60,261 bases of DNA from Anaerolineales bacterium UBA1429 (GCA_002329325.1 DCTX01000026.1:105613-165873), one strand, 5' to 3'. Positions 49,741-58,078 are shown, numbered from the stretch's first letter. Notes: generated from the letters alone by a model not told the origin. Program-made: numbers and translations.

Positions 49741-50619
49741 ATGGCAACCCTACAGGACTATGCGGTGGACATTCGGCCCACCTGGTGCCCCGGCTGCGGC
49801 GACTATGCCATCTGGAATTCGCTCAAGCGCGCCTTTGTGACGGCAGGCTATGCGCCTGAGGACATCATCATGGTCAGCGGCATCGGCTGCGGCAGCAAGA
49901 TGGGCGACTATATGCGCATCAACGGCCTGCACAGCCTGCACGGCCGCACCGTGGCCGTGGCGACGGGCGTGCGCCTGGCCAACACGGGCCGCAAGGTGAT
50001 CTGCGTTCATGGCGATGGCGATGGCTATGGCGAGGGCGGCAACCACTTTTTGCACGCGGCCCGGCGCAACATCGGCATCGTGGACCTAATCGAGGACAAC
50101 CACGTCTACGCCCTCACCCGGGGACAGGTCTCGCCCACCAGCCGGCGTGGCTTTGTGACCAGCACCTCGCCTCGGGGCGTGCTCGAGCGGCCCATCAAGC
50201 CCCTGGCGCTGGCCCTCTCCCAGGGCGCCACCTTTGTGGCGCGCGGCCACTCGCTGGATATGGCGCAACTACAGCACCTGATCATCGAGGCGATGGGCCA
50301 CCGTGGCTACGCCCTGATAGACGTGCTGCAGGTCTGCGCCACCTACAATCGCGGGATGGATTACGACTGGTATCGCGAGCACACCTACAAGGTGGAAGAG
50401 GAGGAGGGCTACGACCCGGGCGACCTGCAGGCCGCCATGGCCAAGGCCCTCGAGTATCCCGGCGGCGAGCGCATCCCCACGGGGATCATCTACCGCACCG
50501 AGGATGTGCCTGCCTATGAGGAGGGCGAGCCCACCCTGGATGCGGGCCCGCTGGTGAGCCAGCCGCTGCACACCCGGCCTCGCGCCGATTACCAGCGGCT
50601 GCTGGACGAGCATATGTAA
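49741..50619 (+). CDS. korB: 2-oxoacid:ferredoxin oxidoreductase beta subunit
   Basis: 292 residues. Cluster-ligand motif 'TWCPGCGDYAIWNSLKRAF', thiamine diphosphate-binding region 'VHGDGDGYGEGGNHFLHAARRN' and 'LIEDNHVYALTRGQVSPTS', all standard for the beta subunit; a further cluster Cys lies in 'LQVCATYN'. Forms the catalytic complex with the upstream gamma-alpha chain. The start is 2 bp after the korA stop, so the chains are translationally coupled. Confidence 0.9.
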   Translation: MATLQDYAVDIRPTWCPGCGDYAIWNSLKRAFVTAGYAPEDIIMVSGIGCGSKMGDYMRINGLHSLHGRTVAVATGVRLANTGRKVICVHGDGDGYGEGGNHFLHAARRNIGIVDLIEDNHVYALTRGQVSPTSRRGFVTSTSPRGVLERPIKPLALALSQGATFVARGHSLDMAQLQHLIIEAMGHRGYALIDVLQVCATYNRGMDYDWYREHTYKVEEEEGYDPGDLQAAMAKALEYPGGERIPTGIIYRTEDVPAYEEGEPTLDAGPLVSQPLHTRPRADYQRLLDEHM

Positions 50620-50639
50620 CCGGGGCGGGAGGGACTGCA

Positions 50640-51161
50640 ATGGACGTGGTCGTCTATACCACCACAACCTGCCCCTATTGCGCCTCGGTCAAGCAGTACC
50701 TCTCCAGCCGAGGGGTGGCCTACACCGAGCGCAACGTGGAGCGCGACGGGGCGGCCGCCGCCGAGATGGTGCGCCTCTCGGGCCAACAGGGCGTGCCCGT
50801 CACCCGCATCGACGACGAGATCATCATCGGGTTTGACCGGCCGCGGTTGGACGAGGCCCTGGCGCGGGCCCAGCGCCCCCGGTTGGGGGCTGCCGTGGCC
50901 GACGCCGCCCAGATGGCCGCCCAGGGGCGCGGCGACCAGCGCGTCGGCGCCTATGTGGGGCGCGTGCACCCCGGCGGGGCCGCGGCCCGGGCCGGGTTGG
51001 CCGTTGGCGATGTCATCACCAGCCTGGCAGGCCATCCGGTGCAGACGGGGCTCCAGTTGGAGCAACTGATAGCGCGGGTGCGCCCGGGCGCCCGGGTGCC
51101 CATCGAGTACGTGCGCGCCGGCGCTGTGCACCGCAGCGAGTTGGTGTTCGATCAAGCATAG
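50640..51161 (+). CDS. Glutaredoxin-PDZ fusion protein
   Basis: 173 residues. Residues 1-75 are a glutaredoxin fold with the active site CPYC in 'YTTTTCPYCASVKQYL', cis-Pro in 'GVPVTRI' and 'GFDRPRLDEAL'. Residues about 98-172 are a PDZ domain: 'GAYVGRVHPGGAAARAGLAVGDVI' carries the carboxylate-binding loop and hydrophobic groove. A PDZ on a cytoplasmic glutaredoxin is unusual and suggests that it docks on the C-terminus of a partner protein to reduce it. No signal peptide. Lies 20 bp after korB, in the run of redox genes. Confidence 0.82.
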   Translation: MDVVVYTTTTCPYCASVKQYLSSRGVAYTERNVERDGAAAAEMVRLSGQQGVPVTRIDDEIIIGFDRPRLDEALARAQRPRLGAAVADAAQMAAQGRGDQRVGAYVGRVHPGGAAARAGLAVGDVITSLAGHPVQTGLQLEQLIARVRPGARVPIEYVRAGAVHRSELVFDQA

Positions 51162-51199
51162 ATTGTATCCATATTGTAGCAAGCAAAGGGGATGAGAAC

Positions 51200-51697
51200 A
51201 TGGCACGTGACGATCAGGTTCTGGCCGCTCTGGGCCGCGCACTCAAACTGGAGCAGGATGGCTATGCCTTTTACACCCAGGCCGCTGAACGGGTAAAGGA
51301 CACCACCTGCAAGAAGACCATGCTGTCGCTGGCCGACGATGAAAAGATCCACGAGGCCATGATCGTGCGACAGCTCGAGGCGATGAGCGAGGAGGGTGAT
51401 TTCGTCGTATTGCCCAATATCGAGCCGGTGCATGCCGACCTGGCGGCCGCCATTCTGCCGCCGGACCCGGCCAAGGTCGCCGAGCGGGTCGGCGAGCACT
51501 CCGACGAGCTGGACGCCCTGCTGGTGGCCATCGAGATTGAGGTGCGCAGCTACGATCTGTATCGCCAGGCGGCCCTGGAGACCGAGAGCCCCACGGGGCG
51601 CGAGATGTACCAGTGGCTGGCCGCCGCCGAGATGACCCATTTCAACCTGCTGATGAGCAACTATGAGGCGCTCAACACGCCGTCCCGCTGGGTATAG
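51200..51697 (+). CDS. Rubrerythrin-like ferritin-fold protein
   Basis: 165 residues. Di-iron ligands: Glu in 'KLEQDGYAFYTQAA', E-x2-H in 'ADDEKIHEAMI', Glu in 'AIEIEVRSYDLY' and E-x2-H in 'AAEMTHFNLL'. No rubredoxin domain and no encapsulin-targeting tail (ends TPSRWV). Probably a peroxide- or iron-handling protein in the cytoplasm, served by the free rubredoxin of the cluster. AAAGGGG precedes the ATG. A second rubrerythrin-like gene follows after 60 bp. Confidence 0.85.
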   Translation: MARDDQVLAALGRALKLEQDGYAFYTQAAERVKDTTCKKTMLSLADDEKIHEAMIVRQLEAMSEEGDFVVLPNIEPVHADLAAAILPPDPAKVAERVGEHSDELDALLVAIEIEVRSYDLYRQAALETESPTGREMYQWLAAAEMTHFNLLMSNYEALNTPSRWV

Positions 51698-51757
51698 CGT
51701 CCCGCTGCGTGGCAGCCCAAGCAACCGACACGCACCACCATCCACGAGGAGTCAAAC

Positions 51758-52279
51758 ATGGCAGACGTTATCGAGATCCTGAAGCAAGGTATGAGCACCG
51801 AGCTGTGGGGACGGCGCTTTTATGAGGAGGCCGTCGCCCGCACAGAGAACGAGGACGGCAAGCGCGTCTTTCAGAGCCTGGTGGAAGAAGAGAGCCGGCA
51901 TCTGGAGATCCTCTGCGGCCAGTACGCGGCCTACTCAGAGGGCGGAAGCTGCGTCTCGACGGAAGAGGCCATCGCTATGGCCGAGTCGGTGGACCCGACC
52001 CAGATCTTTCCCGAGGCGGGCGCCGCGGCCCAGTTGATCCCCGCCGACGCCACCGATGAACAGGCTCTCACAATGGCCATGGATTTCGAGCAGCGCGGCT
52101 ACAACCTGTACGCCGAGGCAGCCGAGAGCGCAGCCGGCGCAGCCGAGAAGGAGCTGTGGGAGTTCCTGGCCAAGGCCGAGGACAAGCACTATGCCTTCCT
52201 GCAGGAGACCTACGAGTATCTCGTCAACGACGGTGTCTGGTATTTCGACGATCAGGAGCTGCCCTTCTTTGAAGGCTGA
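51758..52279 (+). CDS. Rubrerythrin-like ferritin-fold protein
   Basis: 173 residues. Di-iron ligands: Glu in 'MSTELWGRRFYEEA', E-x2-H in 'EEESRHLEIL', Glu in 'MDFEQRGYNLYAEAA' and E-x2-H in 'KAEDKHYAFLQ'. Sequence is only loosely similar to the preceding paralogue. C-terminal tail 'YFDDQELPFFEG' is acidic and aromatic and is not an encapsulin-targeting peptide. With the tandem cargo and the two other rubrerythrins the cluster holds five separate di-iron domains. Confidence 0.85.
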   Translation: MADVIEILKQGMSTELWGRRFYEEAVARTENEDGKRVFQSLVEEESRHLEILCGQYAAYSEGGSCVSTEEAIAMAESVDPTQIFPEAGAAAQLIPADATDEQALTMAMDFEQRGYNLYAEAAESAAGAAEKELWEFLAKAEDKHYAFLQETYEYLVNDGVWYFDDQELPFFEG

Positions 52280-52315
52280 TAACGCAACCCATCCTGAACA
52301 AAGAGGCGGCACGCT

Positions 52316-53032
52316 TTGATCGGCACCCTCATCAACATCGTTGCCGTCCTATTGGGGGGCGGGCTGGGCACCCTATTGGGTGACCGCCTGCCCCAACGCG
52401 TTCGAGAGACCGTGATGCACGGCATCGGGCTCGTAACCCTGGTCGTGGGCATTCACCTGACGCTAGAGACCCAGAACGTCCTGATCGTGATGGGCAGCGT
52501 GCTGGTGGGCGCGTTGCTGGGCGAGTGGTGGCGGATCGCCGCCGGCCTGGACCGCGCTAGCGAGTGGCTGCGCCGTGGAGTCGCCCGGCGCCTCTCCTCC
52601 CGCAGCATGGCCCACTTTACCGAAGGCTTTGTCACCGCCAGCCTGGTCTTTTGCGTCGGGCCCATGACCATCCTGGGCGCCATCCAGGATGGCCTGACGG
52701 GCGACTTTACGCTGTTGGCCATCAAGTCGGTGCTGGATGGCTTTGCCGCGCTGGCCTTTGCCTCCACCCTGGGGGTGGGGGTGGTCTTTTCCATCCTGAC
52801 CCTGATCATCTATCAGGGGGGGATGTCGCTGCTGGCCGGGCTGGCCGAGCGCGTGCTGACGACACCCATGATCGCCGAGATGACCGCCACCGGCGGCGTC
52901 CTGATCCTGGCCATCGGGCTGTTGCTGCTGGATCTCAAGCGCATCCGGGTGGCGAATCTGCTGCCCGCCCTGCTCATCGCGCCCCTGATCGTGGCCGCGC
53001 TCCAGGCCCTCGGCCTGCCCGTGGCGCTCTGA
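52316..53032 (+). CDS. DUF554 membrane protein (YdfK/YqgA-like)
   Basis: 238 residues with about six to seven membrane helices. Family signatures: N-terminal 'GTLINIVAVLLGGGLGTLLGDRLP', 'GSVLVGALLGEWWRI', 'FTEGFVTASLVFCVGPMTILGAIQDGLTGD' and 'LGVGVVFSILTLIIYQGGMSLLA'. Function of DUF554 proteins is not established; a small-molecule transporter is plausible. Start is a TTG at 52316 with AGAGGCGG upstream. Located 36 bp after the last rubrerythrin, so likely cotranscribed. Confidence 0.85.
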   Translation: MIGTLINIVAVLLGGGLGTLLGDRLPQRVRETVMHGIGLVTLVVGIHLTLETQNVLIVMGSVLVGALLGEWWRIAAGLDRASEWLRRGVARRLSSRSMAHFTEGFVTASLVFCVGPMTILGAIQDGLTGDFTLLAIKSVLDGFAALAFASTLGVGVVFSILTLIIYQGGMSLLAGLAERVLTTPMIAEMTATGGVLILAIGLLLLDLKRIRVANLLPALLIAPLIVAALQALGLPVAL

Positions 53033-53056
53033 GGCCGCACTCTCAAGGAGGCCCTT

Positions 53057-53890
53057 GTGGACAAGATCGGCTGCAACACCCTGTACGATGGCGGCGAGCT
53101 GGTGCTCACCACCGACTTTGACCTGGCCGCCATACGGCGCTCGCTGGCGCGCAACAGCGCCCTGGGCTATCAGACCGTCGAGTACTCGCACCTGTGCCAC
53201 CTGAGCCTGGATGAGGCGCGGGAGATCGGCGCCTACACCGCCTCGCTGGGGATGCAGAGCTGGTCGGTCCACTCGGAATCCCCTGGTGGCTTTGTCCTCG
53301 GCCGGTCGGTGGAGGAGGCCCGCGGCTACCTGATCAACGCCGTGGAGGTCTGCCACGCCGTGGGCGCCCGGGTGGTGGTGGTGCACGCCCCCATCCTGCT
53401 GGGCCTGCAACTGGGCGAGCTGCCCGATGTGCGCAAGCTCCTGGCCCAGGATATGGGCGTTCTGGAGCCCGCTCGCGCCCGAGCCGCGGCCCTGGATGTG
53501 GAGCTGGCGCTGGAGAACGGGCGCGCCCTGGCCCACTGGGTCTACATCCTGAGCCTGATCGAGCGCCTGGGCGCCGATCATCTGGGCGTCTGTGTGGACA
53601 CGGGCCACGCCAACCTGGGCGATCTGGGGGCGCCCCAGGCCATCCGCATGGCGGGCCCCCGCCTGCTGACCCTGCACCTGCATGACAACTGGGGCCAGGT
53701 GGACGATCACCTGCCGCCGGGCCGGGGCAATATCGATTGGCCCGATGTGCTGGCGGCCCTGCGCGAGGTGGGCTTCTCACGGCCCTTGCAGCTCGAGCTG
53801 ACCGACCGTGCCCCCCACCGGGAGTACGACCAGGCGCTCGAGATCCGGCAGGGCATCGAGAACACCCGCCGTCTGGCGGGGCTGGGGTAA
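53057..53890 (+). CDS. Sugar phosphate isomerase/epimerase-like TIM barrel
   Basis: 277 residues from a GTG with AAGGAGG upstream. AP-endonuclease-2-type barrel: 'SWSVHSESPGG', 'VVVVHAPILLG', 'LALENGRAL', 'GVCVDTGHANLGD', 'LTLHLHDNWGQVDDHLPPGRGNIDW' and 'LQLELTD' give the expected metal ligands (Glu, Asp-x-x-His, His-x-His, Glu). These enzymes interconvert keto- and aldo-sugars or epimerise inositols; exact substrate unknown. Last gene before a strong terminator. Confidence 0.82.
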   Translation: MDKIGCNTLYDGGELVLTTDFDLAAIRRSLARNSALGYQTVEYSHLCHLSLDEAREIGAYTASLGMQSWSVHSESPGGFVLGRSVEEARGYLINAVEVCHAVGARVVVVHAPILLGLQLGELPDVRKLLAQDMGVLEPARARAAALDVELALENGRALAHWVYILSLIERLGADHLGVCVDTGHANLGDLGAPQAIRMAGPRLLTLHLHDNWGQVDDHLPPGRGNIDWPDVLAALREVGFSRPLQLELTDRAPHREYDQALEIRQGIENTRRLAGLG

Positions 53891-53905
53891 GGCCGCAGCA
53901 AAAGC

Positions 53906-53940
53906 AACGGGGGGAGCGCCGCCAGGGCGCTCCCCCCGTT
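53906..53940. terminator. Bidirectional terminator between convergent genes
   Basis: Perfect 15-bp stem (AACGGGGGGAGCGCC and its complement) with a 5-nt loop, then TTCTGTTTG on the plus strand and TTGCTTTTGC on the minus strand. Confidence 0.75.
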
Positions 53941-53950
53941 CTGTTTGCCG

Positions 53951-55000
53951 CTATCCGATCGGCTCGGGCATGGGGATGCCCAGATTGGCCGAGACCTCCC
54001 GCAGGTTGGCCACCGTCCCCTCGGGCAGAGGGATGCCGTTGGCCGTGCGCTCGGCCTTGACCCGGTTCTCCAGCTCGCCCGGCACCAGCACCTCGCTGAA
54101 CCCTTCGGCCGTGGGCAGGCTCTTGATGCCCTTGAGTAGCCGGTCGATCTCCTGCTTGTAGGTCGCCACATCCGTGAACGTCGCGATATCCACGGCGGCC
54201 ACCACGCTGTTCTGGGTGCCCGGCTTGGGCTTGTCGCCGCCCACCAGGTAGGGCGAGAGCAGGGCGTTGCCCGCCATGACGCTGGAAAGGGTCTCGAACA
54301 TGAGCGCCAGCGACGAAGCCTTGTAGCCGCCAAAGGGCAGCAGGATGCGCGCCTTGGTGGCGTCGGTGGTGGGGTTGCCGTCGGCATCCAGGGCCCAGCC
54401 CTCCGGGATGGGGATGCCCTTGTCCACGGCCAGGTTCACCTTGCCAAAGGCGGCCATGCTGGTGGCCCAGTCCATCACCGGCGGGTCGAACTCGCCGGCG
54501 GGCACCGAGATGGCCAGGGGGCTGTTGTGCACCCCCGCCGCCCGCGCGCCATAGGGCGCCATGTTGGGCGGGTTGCAGACGAGCGCCAGCCCGGCCATGT
54601 CGTTCTCGGCGGCCATGAGCGCATAGTACCCCATCGCCCCCTGGTGGGTCGTGTTGCGGATGACGGCCCAGCCGATGCCCACCTGGCGCGCCTTGGCCAT
54701 CACCGTGCGCATGGCAAAGGTGGTGACCACAGGCCCAAAGGCATGATCCGCCTCGATCAGGGCGACGGCCGGCGTCTCGCGCTCGATACGGATCTGGGCG
54801 CGGGGGTTCATGCCGCCGTGTTCAACATTGGCCAGGTACGAGGGCACGCGCAGCACACCGTGGGAATCCACGCCGCGCAGGTTGGCCCACACCAGCACAT
54901 GAGCCTCGGTGGCGGCGTCCTCCTGGCTAAAGCCGACATGGGCAAAGACCTGGGTGACGAACGTCTCCAGGGCCTGATGATCAAAGCGCAACTCTGCCAT
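53951..55000 (-). CDS. Malate/L-lactate/ureidoglycolate dehydrogenase family (Ldh2) protein
   Basis: 349 residues of the Ldh_2 fold, unrelated to Rossmann dehydrogenases. Landmarks: 'ANLRGVDSHGVLRVPSYL' (catalytic His-Gly), 'VIRNTTHQGAMGYYALMA' (second active-site His), 'GVHNSPLAISVP', 'VMDWATSMAAFGKVNLA' and 'ALMFETLSSVMAG'. Members oxidise 2-hydroxy acids or reduce imines with NAD(P). GGGAGGG precedes the ATG and a promoter lies at 55040-55068. Confidence 0.87.
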   Translation of the reverse strand: MAELRFDHQALETFVTQVFAHVGFSQEDAATEAHVLVWANLRGVDSHGVLRVPSYLANVEHGGMNPRAQIRIERETPAVALIEADHAFGPVVTTFAMRTVMAKARQVGIGWAVIRNTTHQGAMGYYALMAAENDMAGLALVCNPPNMAPYGARAAGVHNSPLAISVPAGEFDPPVMDWATSMAAFGKVNLAVDKGIPIPEGWALDADGNPTTDATKARILLPFGGYKASSLALMFETLSSVMAGNALLSPYLVGGDKPKPGTQNSVVAAVDIATFTDVATYKQEIDRLLKGIKSLPTAEGFSEVLVPGELENRVKAERTANGIPLPEGTVANLREVSANLGIPMPEPIG

Positions 55001-55039
55001 CTCGCGTCCCTCCCTCGGATGATGTGCGGATCTGCCTCA

Positions 55040-55068
55040 AGCGTAGTGCTTTGCAGGCGCTGCGTCAA
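55040..55068 (-). promoter_or_regulatory. Sigma70 promoter of the Ldh2-family gene
   Basis: Minus strand: TTGACG (55068-55063), 17-bp spacer, TACGCT (55045-55040). Divergent from the promoter at 55093-55121. Confidence 0.55.
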
Positions 55069-55092
55069 CAGCCTGCGGGCGCCAGGCGCGCT

Positions 55093-55121
55093 TTGACATG
55101 GCCCCGGTGCCGCCCTATAAT
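55093..55121 (+). promoter_or_regulatory. Perfect-consensus sigma70 promoter
   Basis: TTGACA at 55093-55098, exact 17-bp spacer, TATAAT at 55116-55121: both boxes match the consensus fully. It drives only a 60-residue membrane protein. Confidence 0.85.
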
Positions 55122-55174
55122 CGCCTTTGCACCCGAACACCAGCGCGCCAGATGGCGAGAGTAGAGGAAAGAAG

Positions 55175-55357
55175 ATGGCCAAGAGGAGTCGTTCGAGGCG
55201 GGTCAGGCAGGCGCGGGCTGCCGTCGAGCAGGCGCCCGAGGTGGATTTCTCCACCGAGTATCACTATGTGCTCAGCGATCTGCGGCGCTTTGGCATCCTG
55301 GCCGTGGCCATGTTCGCCTTGCTCATCGCGCTGGCGCTGATCCTGCCTCCCCTCTAG
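55175..55357 (+). CDS. Small single-TM membrane protein
   Basis: 60 residues. A strongly basic N-terminus (MAKRSRSRRVRQAR), an acidic middle (EVDFSTEYHYVLSDLRR) and one C-terminal helix (FGILAVAMFALLIALALILPPL). An upstream ATG at 55127 lies at the transcription start, so the ATG at 55175, preceded by GAGGAAAG, is used. A tail-anchored topology with the basic end inside is likely. No family recognised; the perfect promoter and its own terminator indicate a highly expressed single-gene unit. Confidence 0.75.
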   Translation: MAKRSRSRRVRQARAAVEQAPEVDFSTEYHYVLSDLRRFGILAVAMFALLIALALILPPL

Positions 55358-55379
55358 CTCCCCCGGTCCTGTACACAAC

Positions 55380-55414
55380 AACCGTCGGCAACCTCGCGAT
55401 TGCCGACGGTTTTC
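55380..55414. terminator. Rho-independent terminator
   Basis: AACCGTCGGCAA-N8-TTGCCGACGGTT, perfect 12-bp stem followed by TTTTCG. Also positioned to end the minus-strand membrane-protein gene on the other side. Confidence 0.8.
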
Positions 55415-55433
55415 GCCTTTCCAGGCTCCGGGG

Positions 55434-56201
55434 CTAGCCCGTCTCGACAGAGCCGCGCTGCGCGCGGTGGCGCGCCCAGAGATACAGGCCCCGATGGACC
55501 AGGTTGGCCGCCAGGTGCCCGGCGGCGCGGGCGATCAGGCTGGCCCACAGACTGCCCGAGGCGATAAAGCAGCCCGCCGCGACCCACTCCATGGCCCAAT
55601 CCAGATAGGCAAAGGGCCGCCCAGCATCGGCGCGGCAACGGTCACGCGCGCTCGGGCTGACCAGGGAGACGAGCCCTCGCGCCAGGGCCGCCGCCAGCGG
55701 CCCCCAATAGAGGCCCAGAGCCGGGATCAGCGCACCGCGCAGGATGGCGGCCCAGGCCTCCTCGCCGATCAGGTGGGCGGGCAAGCCCAGGATGGTGCCA
55801 TAGGCCGCCCGAGGGCTGTGGTCCGCCGAGGGCCGCAGGTCGCGCCAGACCGCCGCCCAGAGGATCGCCACCCACAGGGAGGTCAGTCCGGCAACCACCG
55901 GTAGCCAGGGCGCCAGCTCCTCCCAACGGAGCGGCCCCAGCCCGATGTGCGACGGCTCGATGTAGGCCTGCTGCAGGATCAGGTAGAGGGCCCCGATGGC
56001 GTAGGCCAGGGCCAGGATGCGCCCCACGAACGGCCAGGCGGGCGCCCCCGCCAGCCGCTGCCAACGCGAGTCGCCGCGGCCCGCCAGCCAGCGGCGCAGC
56101 AAGGTCGGCACCTGGGCTGCCAGGGCCCAGGCTATCAGGAACACGCCGCCGGCCATCAGGGGACGGGCGACGGCCAGGTTCAGGTTCTCGAATAGCGACA
56201 C
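55434..56201 (-). CDS. Integral membrane protein, unknown
   Basis: 255 residues with about six hydrophobic segments, beginning 'LMAGGVFLIAWALAAQVPTLL'. Includes charged cytoplasmic loops (RRWLAGRGDSRWQR; SPSARDRCRADAGR). No family recognised. Located 51 bp downstream of the KDPG aldolase gene on the same strand and may be cotranscribed with it, but it shows no transporter signature. Confidence 0.6.
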   Translation of the reverse strand: MSLFENLNLAVARPLMAGGVFLIAWALAAQVPTLLRRWLAGRGDSRWQRLAGAPAWPFVGRILALAYAIGALYLILQQAYIEPSHIGLGPLRWEELAPWLPVVAGLTSLWVAILWAAVWRDLRPSADHSPRAAYGTILGLPAHLIGEEAWAAILRGALIPALGLYWGPLAAALARGLVSLVSPSARDRCRADAGRPFAYLDWAMEWVAAGCFIASGSLWASLIARAAGHLAANLVHRGLYLWARHRAQRGSVETG

Positions 56202-56252
56202 GTTGGCTCTCCCGGTTGCGGGCGTCCTCGCTCTTGGCGGCAGGCGCGCCGG

Positions 56253-56930
56253 CTAGGCCTGGCCGCGAATCTCCCGGATCCAGGCCAGGCATTGGGCCGT
56301 CAGATCGGTGATGGCCTGCCAGTTCTGCGCCTTGATCAGGTCGCTGCGCACCACTCCCGAGCCCATCCCCACGCAGACCACGCCCGCATCGAACCAGCCC
56401 TTGAGGTTCTCGCGGGTGGCGCTCACGCCGCCCGTGGGCATCAGCCGCGACCAGGGGCAGGGCGCCAGGATCGCCTTGACAAAGCTGGGGCCGCCCAGCT
56501 CGCTCCCCGGAAAGATCTTGCAGATCTCGACGCCCAGCTCTTCGGCATAGGACACCTCCGAGGCGGTAGCGCAGCCGGGGCAGTAGGGGATCTTGCGGCG
56601 GTTGCACAGCTTGGCCACATCGGGGTTGGTCACCGAGCCGACGATGAAATTGGCCCCCAGGTTGATGTACAGCCCCGCCGTGGCCACATCCAGCACCGAG
56701 CCGGCCCCCAGGATGAGCTCGGGATCGGCCTGCTCAAAGTGGACTGCCAGCTCGCGGAACACCTCAAAAGCGCGGTCGCCCCGGTTCGTGAACTCGATCA
56801 CCTTGGCGCCACCCGCCGAGAGAGCCTCGATCACCTTGATCGAGGTCTCGACATCATCATGGTAAAAGAGGGGCACCAGCCCCAGGGCCTCCATGGTGCT
56901 CCATACCTGCACACGCGTAAACCGTGCCAT
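56253..56930 (-). CDS. eda: 2-keto-3-deoxy-6-phosphogluconate aldolase
   Basis: 225 residues. TIM barrel with Schiff-base Lys in 'VEICKIFPGSELGG', catalytic Glu in 'GGAKVIEFTNRGDRAFE' (normally E-x-T-x-R), phosphate-binding 'LMPTGGVSATRENLKGW' and 'VGMGSGVV'. It splits KDPG to pyruvate and glyceraldehyde-3-phosphate. It follows the KDG kinase gene by 29 bp on the minus strand, making a two-step route from 2-keto-3-deoxygluconate; no upstream dehydratase is in the window. Confidence 0.9.
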   Translation of the reverse strand: MARFTRVQVWSTMEALGLVPLFYHDDVETSIKVIEALSAGGAKVIEFTNRGDRAFEVFRELAVHFEQADPELILGAGSVLDVATAGLYINLGANFIVGSVTNPDVAKLCNRRKIPYCPGCATASEVSYAEELGVEICKIFPGSELGGPSFVKAILAPCPWSRLMPTGGVSATRENLKGWFDAGVVCVGMGSGVVRSDLIKAQNWQAITDLTAQCLAWIREIRGQA

Positions 56931-56959
56931 CTGCTATCCTCCTGCCTGATCCGTACTTG

Positions 56960-57994
56960 CTAGCGCGAGACGCGCCCCGAAAGGTCGCCGCCCATCAGTT
57001 TCTCCACCTCGGGCACCGTCACCAGGTTGAAGTCGCCAAAGATCGTGTGCTTGAAAGCCGAGGCCGCCACGGCAAAGTTCAGGGCGTTCTGCTTGTCGGT
57101 ATAGGTGAGCAGGCCATAGATCAGGCCGCCCATGAAGGCGTCGCCGCCGCCCACCCGATCCACGATGTGGGTGATGTCGTACGTGGGCGCCACATAGACC
57201 TGGCCCTGATCCCAGAGGAGGCCCGACCAGGTGTTGTGGCTGGCCGAGAGGGAGCCCCGCAGCGTGATGGCGATGGTCTTGAGCCGGGGGAAGCGCTGGT
57301 GCAGGGCCTCACACACGCTGCGGTACTTGGCCGCGTCCACCTGGCCCGAGGTCACATCGGTGTCGGGCGCGTGAATGCCAAAGACCTGGGCCGCGTCCTC
57401 CTCGTTGCCGATGGCGACATCGCAATACGAGACCAGCTCGGACATGACCTCGCCCGCCTTCTTGCCCCACTTCCAGAGCTTGCTGCGGTAGTTCAGGTCG
57501 CAGGAGATCGTCAGGCCGGCGGCCTGGGCGGCCTGCACCGCCTCCAGGCAGACCTCCGCCGCTCCCTGGGAGATCGCCGGGGTGATGCCCGTCCAGTGGA
57601 ACCAGGTAGCGCCATCGAACACCTGGTCCCAGGGGATCATGCCCGGCGCCACGGTGGCGATGGACGAATGGGAGCGGTCATAGACCACCTGGCTACCGCG
57701 CATCACGGCGCCCATCTCGAGAAAGTAGATGCCCAGGCGCTCGCCGCCCCAGGCGATGTGCTGCACGCCGACGCCATTCTCCCGCAGGAACCGCAGGCAG
57801 GCCTGGCCGATCTCGTTCTCGGGCAGCCGCGTAACATACTCCACGGGGATGCCATAGTTGGCCAGTGAGACGGCCACATTGGCCTCGCCCCCACCATAGA
57901 CCACATCGAACGAACGCGCCTGGGCCAGACGCAACATGCCCGGCGGCGATAGGCGCATCATGATCTCGCCAAAGGTCACTACTCTGCCCACCAT
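56960..57994 (-). CDS. kdgK: 2-keto-3-deoxygluconate kinase (PfkB family)
   Basis: 344 residues. PfkB/ribokinase fold: N-terminal 'VVTFGEIMMRLSPPG' (typical of KDG kinases), sugar-binding 'GGGEANVAVSLANYGIPVEYVTRL', and the catalytic 'DRVGGGDAFMGGLIYGL' with the general-base Asp. 'SCDLNYRSKLW' is the second conserved block. It phosphorylates KDG to KDPG, which the neighbouring aldolase cleaves. AAGGGAGG lies before the ATG; promoter at 58050-58078. Confidence 0.9.
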   Translation of the reverse strand: MVGRVVTFGEIMMRLSPPGMLRLAQARSFDVVYGGGEANVAVSLANYGIPVEYVTRLPENEIGQACLRFLRENGVGVQHIAWGGERLGIYFLEMGAVMRGSQVVYDRSHSSIATVAPGMIPWDQVFDGATWFHWTGITPAISQGAAEVCLEAVQAAQAAGLTISCDLNYRSKLWKWGKKAGEVMSELVSYCDVAIGNEEDAAQVFGIHAPDTDVTSGQVDAAKYRSVCEALHQRFPRLKTIAITLRGSLSASHNTWSGLLWDQGQVYVAPTYDITHIVDRVGGGDAFMGGLIYGLLTYTDKQNALNFAVAASAFKHTIFGDFNLVTVPEVEKLMGGDLSGRVSR

Positions 57995-58049
57995 CGAATT
58001 GCCTCCCTTTGTACCATCGCAATCCCCAGAGAGGGGTCACTTTGGGGGC

Positions 58050-58078
58050 AGGTTACACGACGGCCGAGGCAGCGTCAA
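58050..58078 (-). promoter_or_regulatory. Sigma70 promoter of the kdgK-eda operon
   Basis: Minus strand: TTGACG (58078-58073), 17-bp spacer, TAACCT (58055-58050). Leader about 50 nt. Confidence 0.55.

Noticed and set aside
51200..52279. The two later rubrerythrins as extra encapsulin cargo
   Set aside because: Their C-termini (TPSRWV and LPFFEG) lack a GSL-type targeting peptide.
53707..54387. 226-residue minus-strand open frame
   Set aside because: Ser/Arg/Pro-rich and overlaps the Ldh2 gene in a different phase; it also runs through the terminator at 53906-53940.
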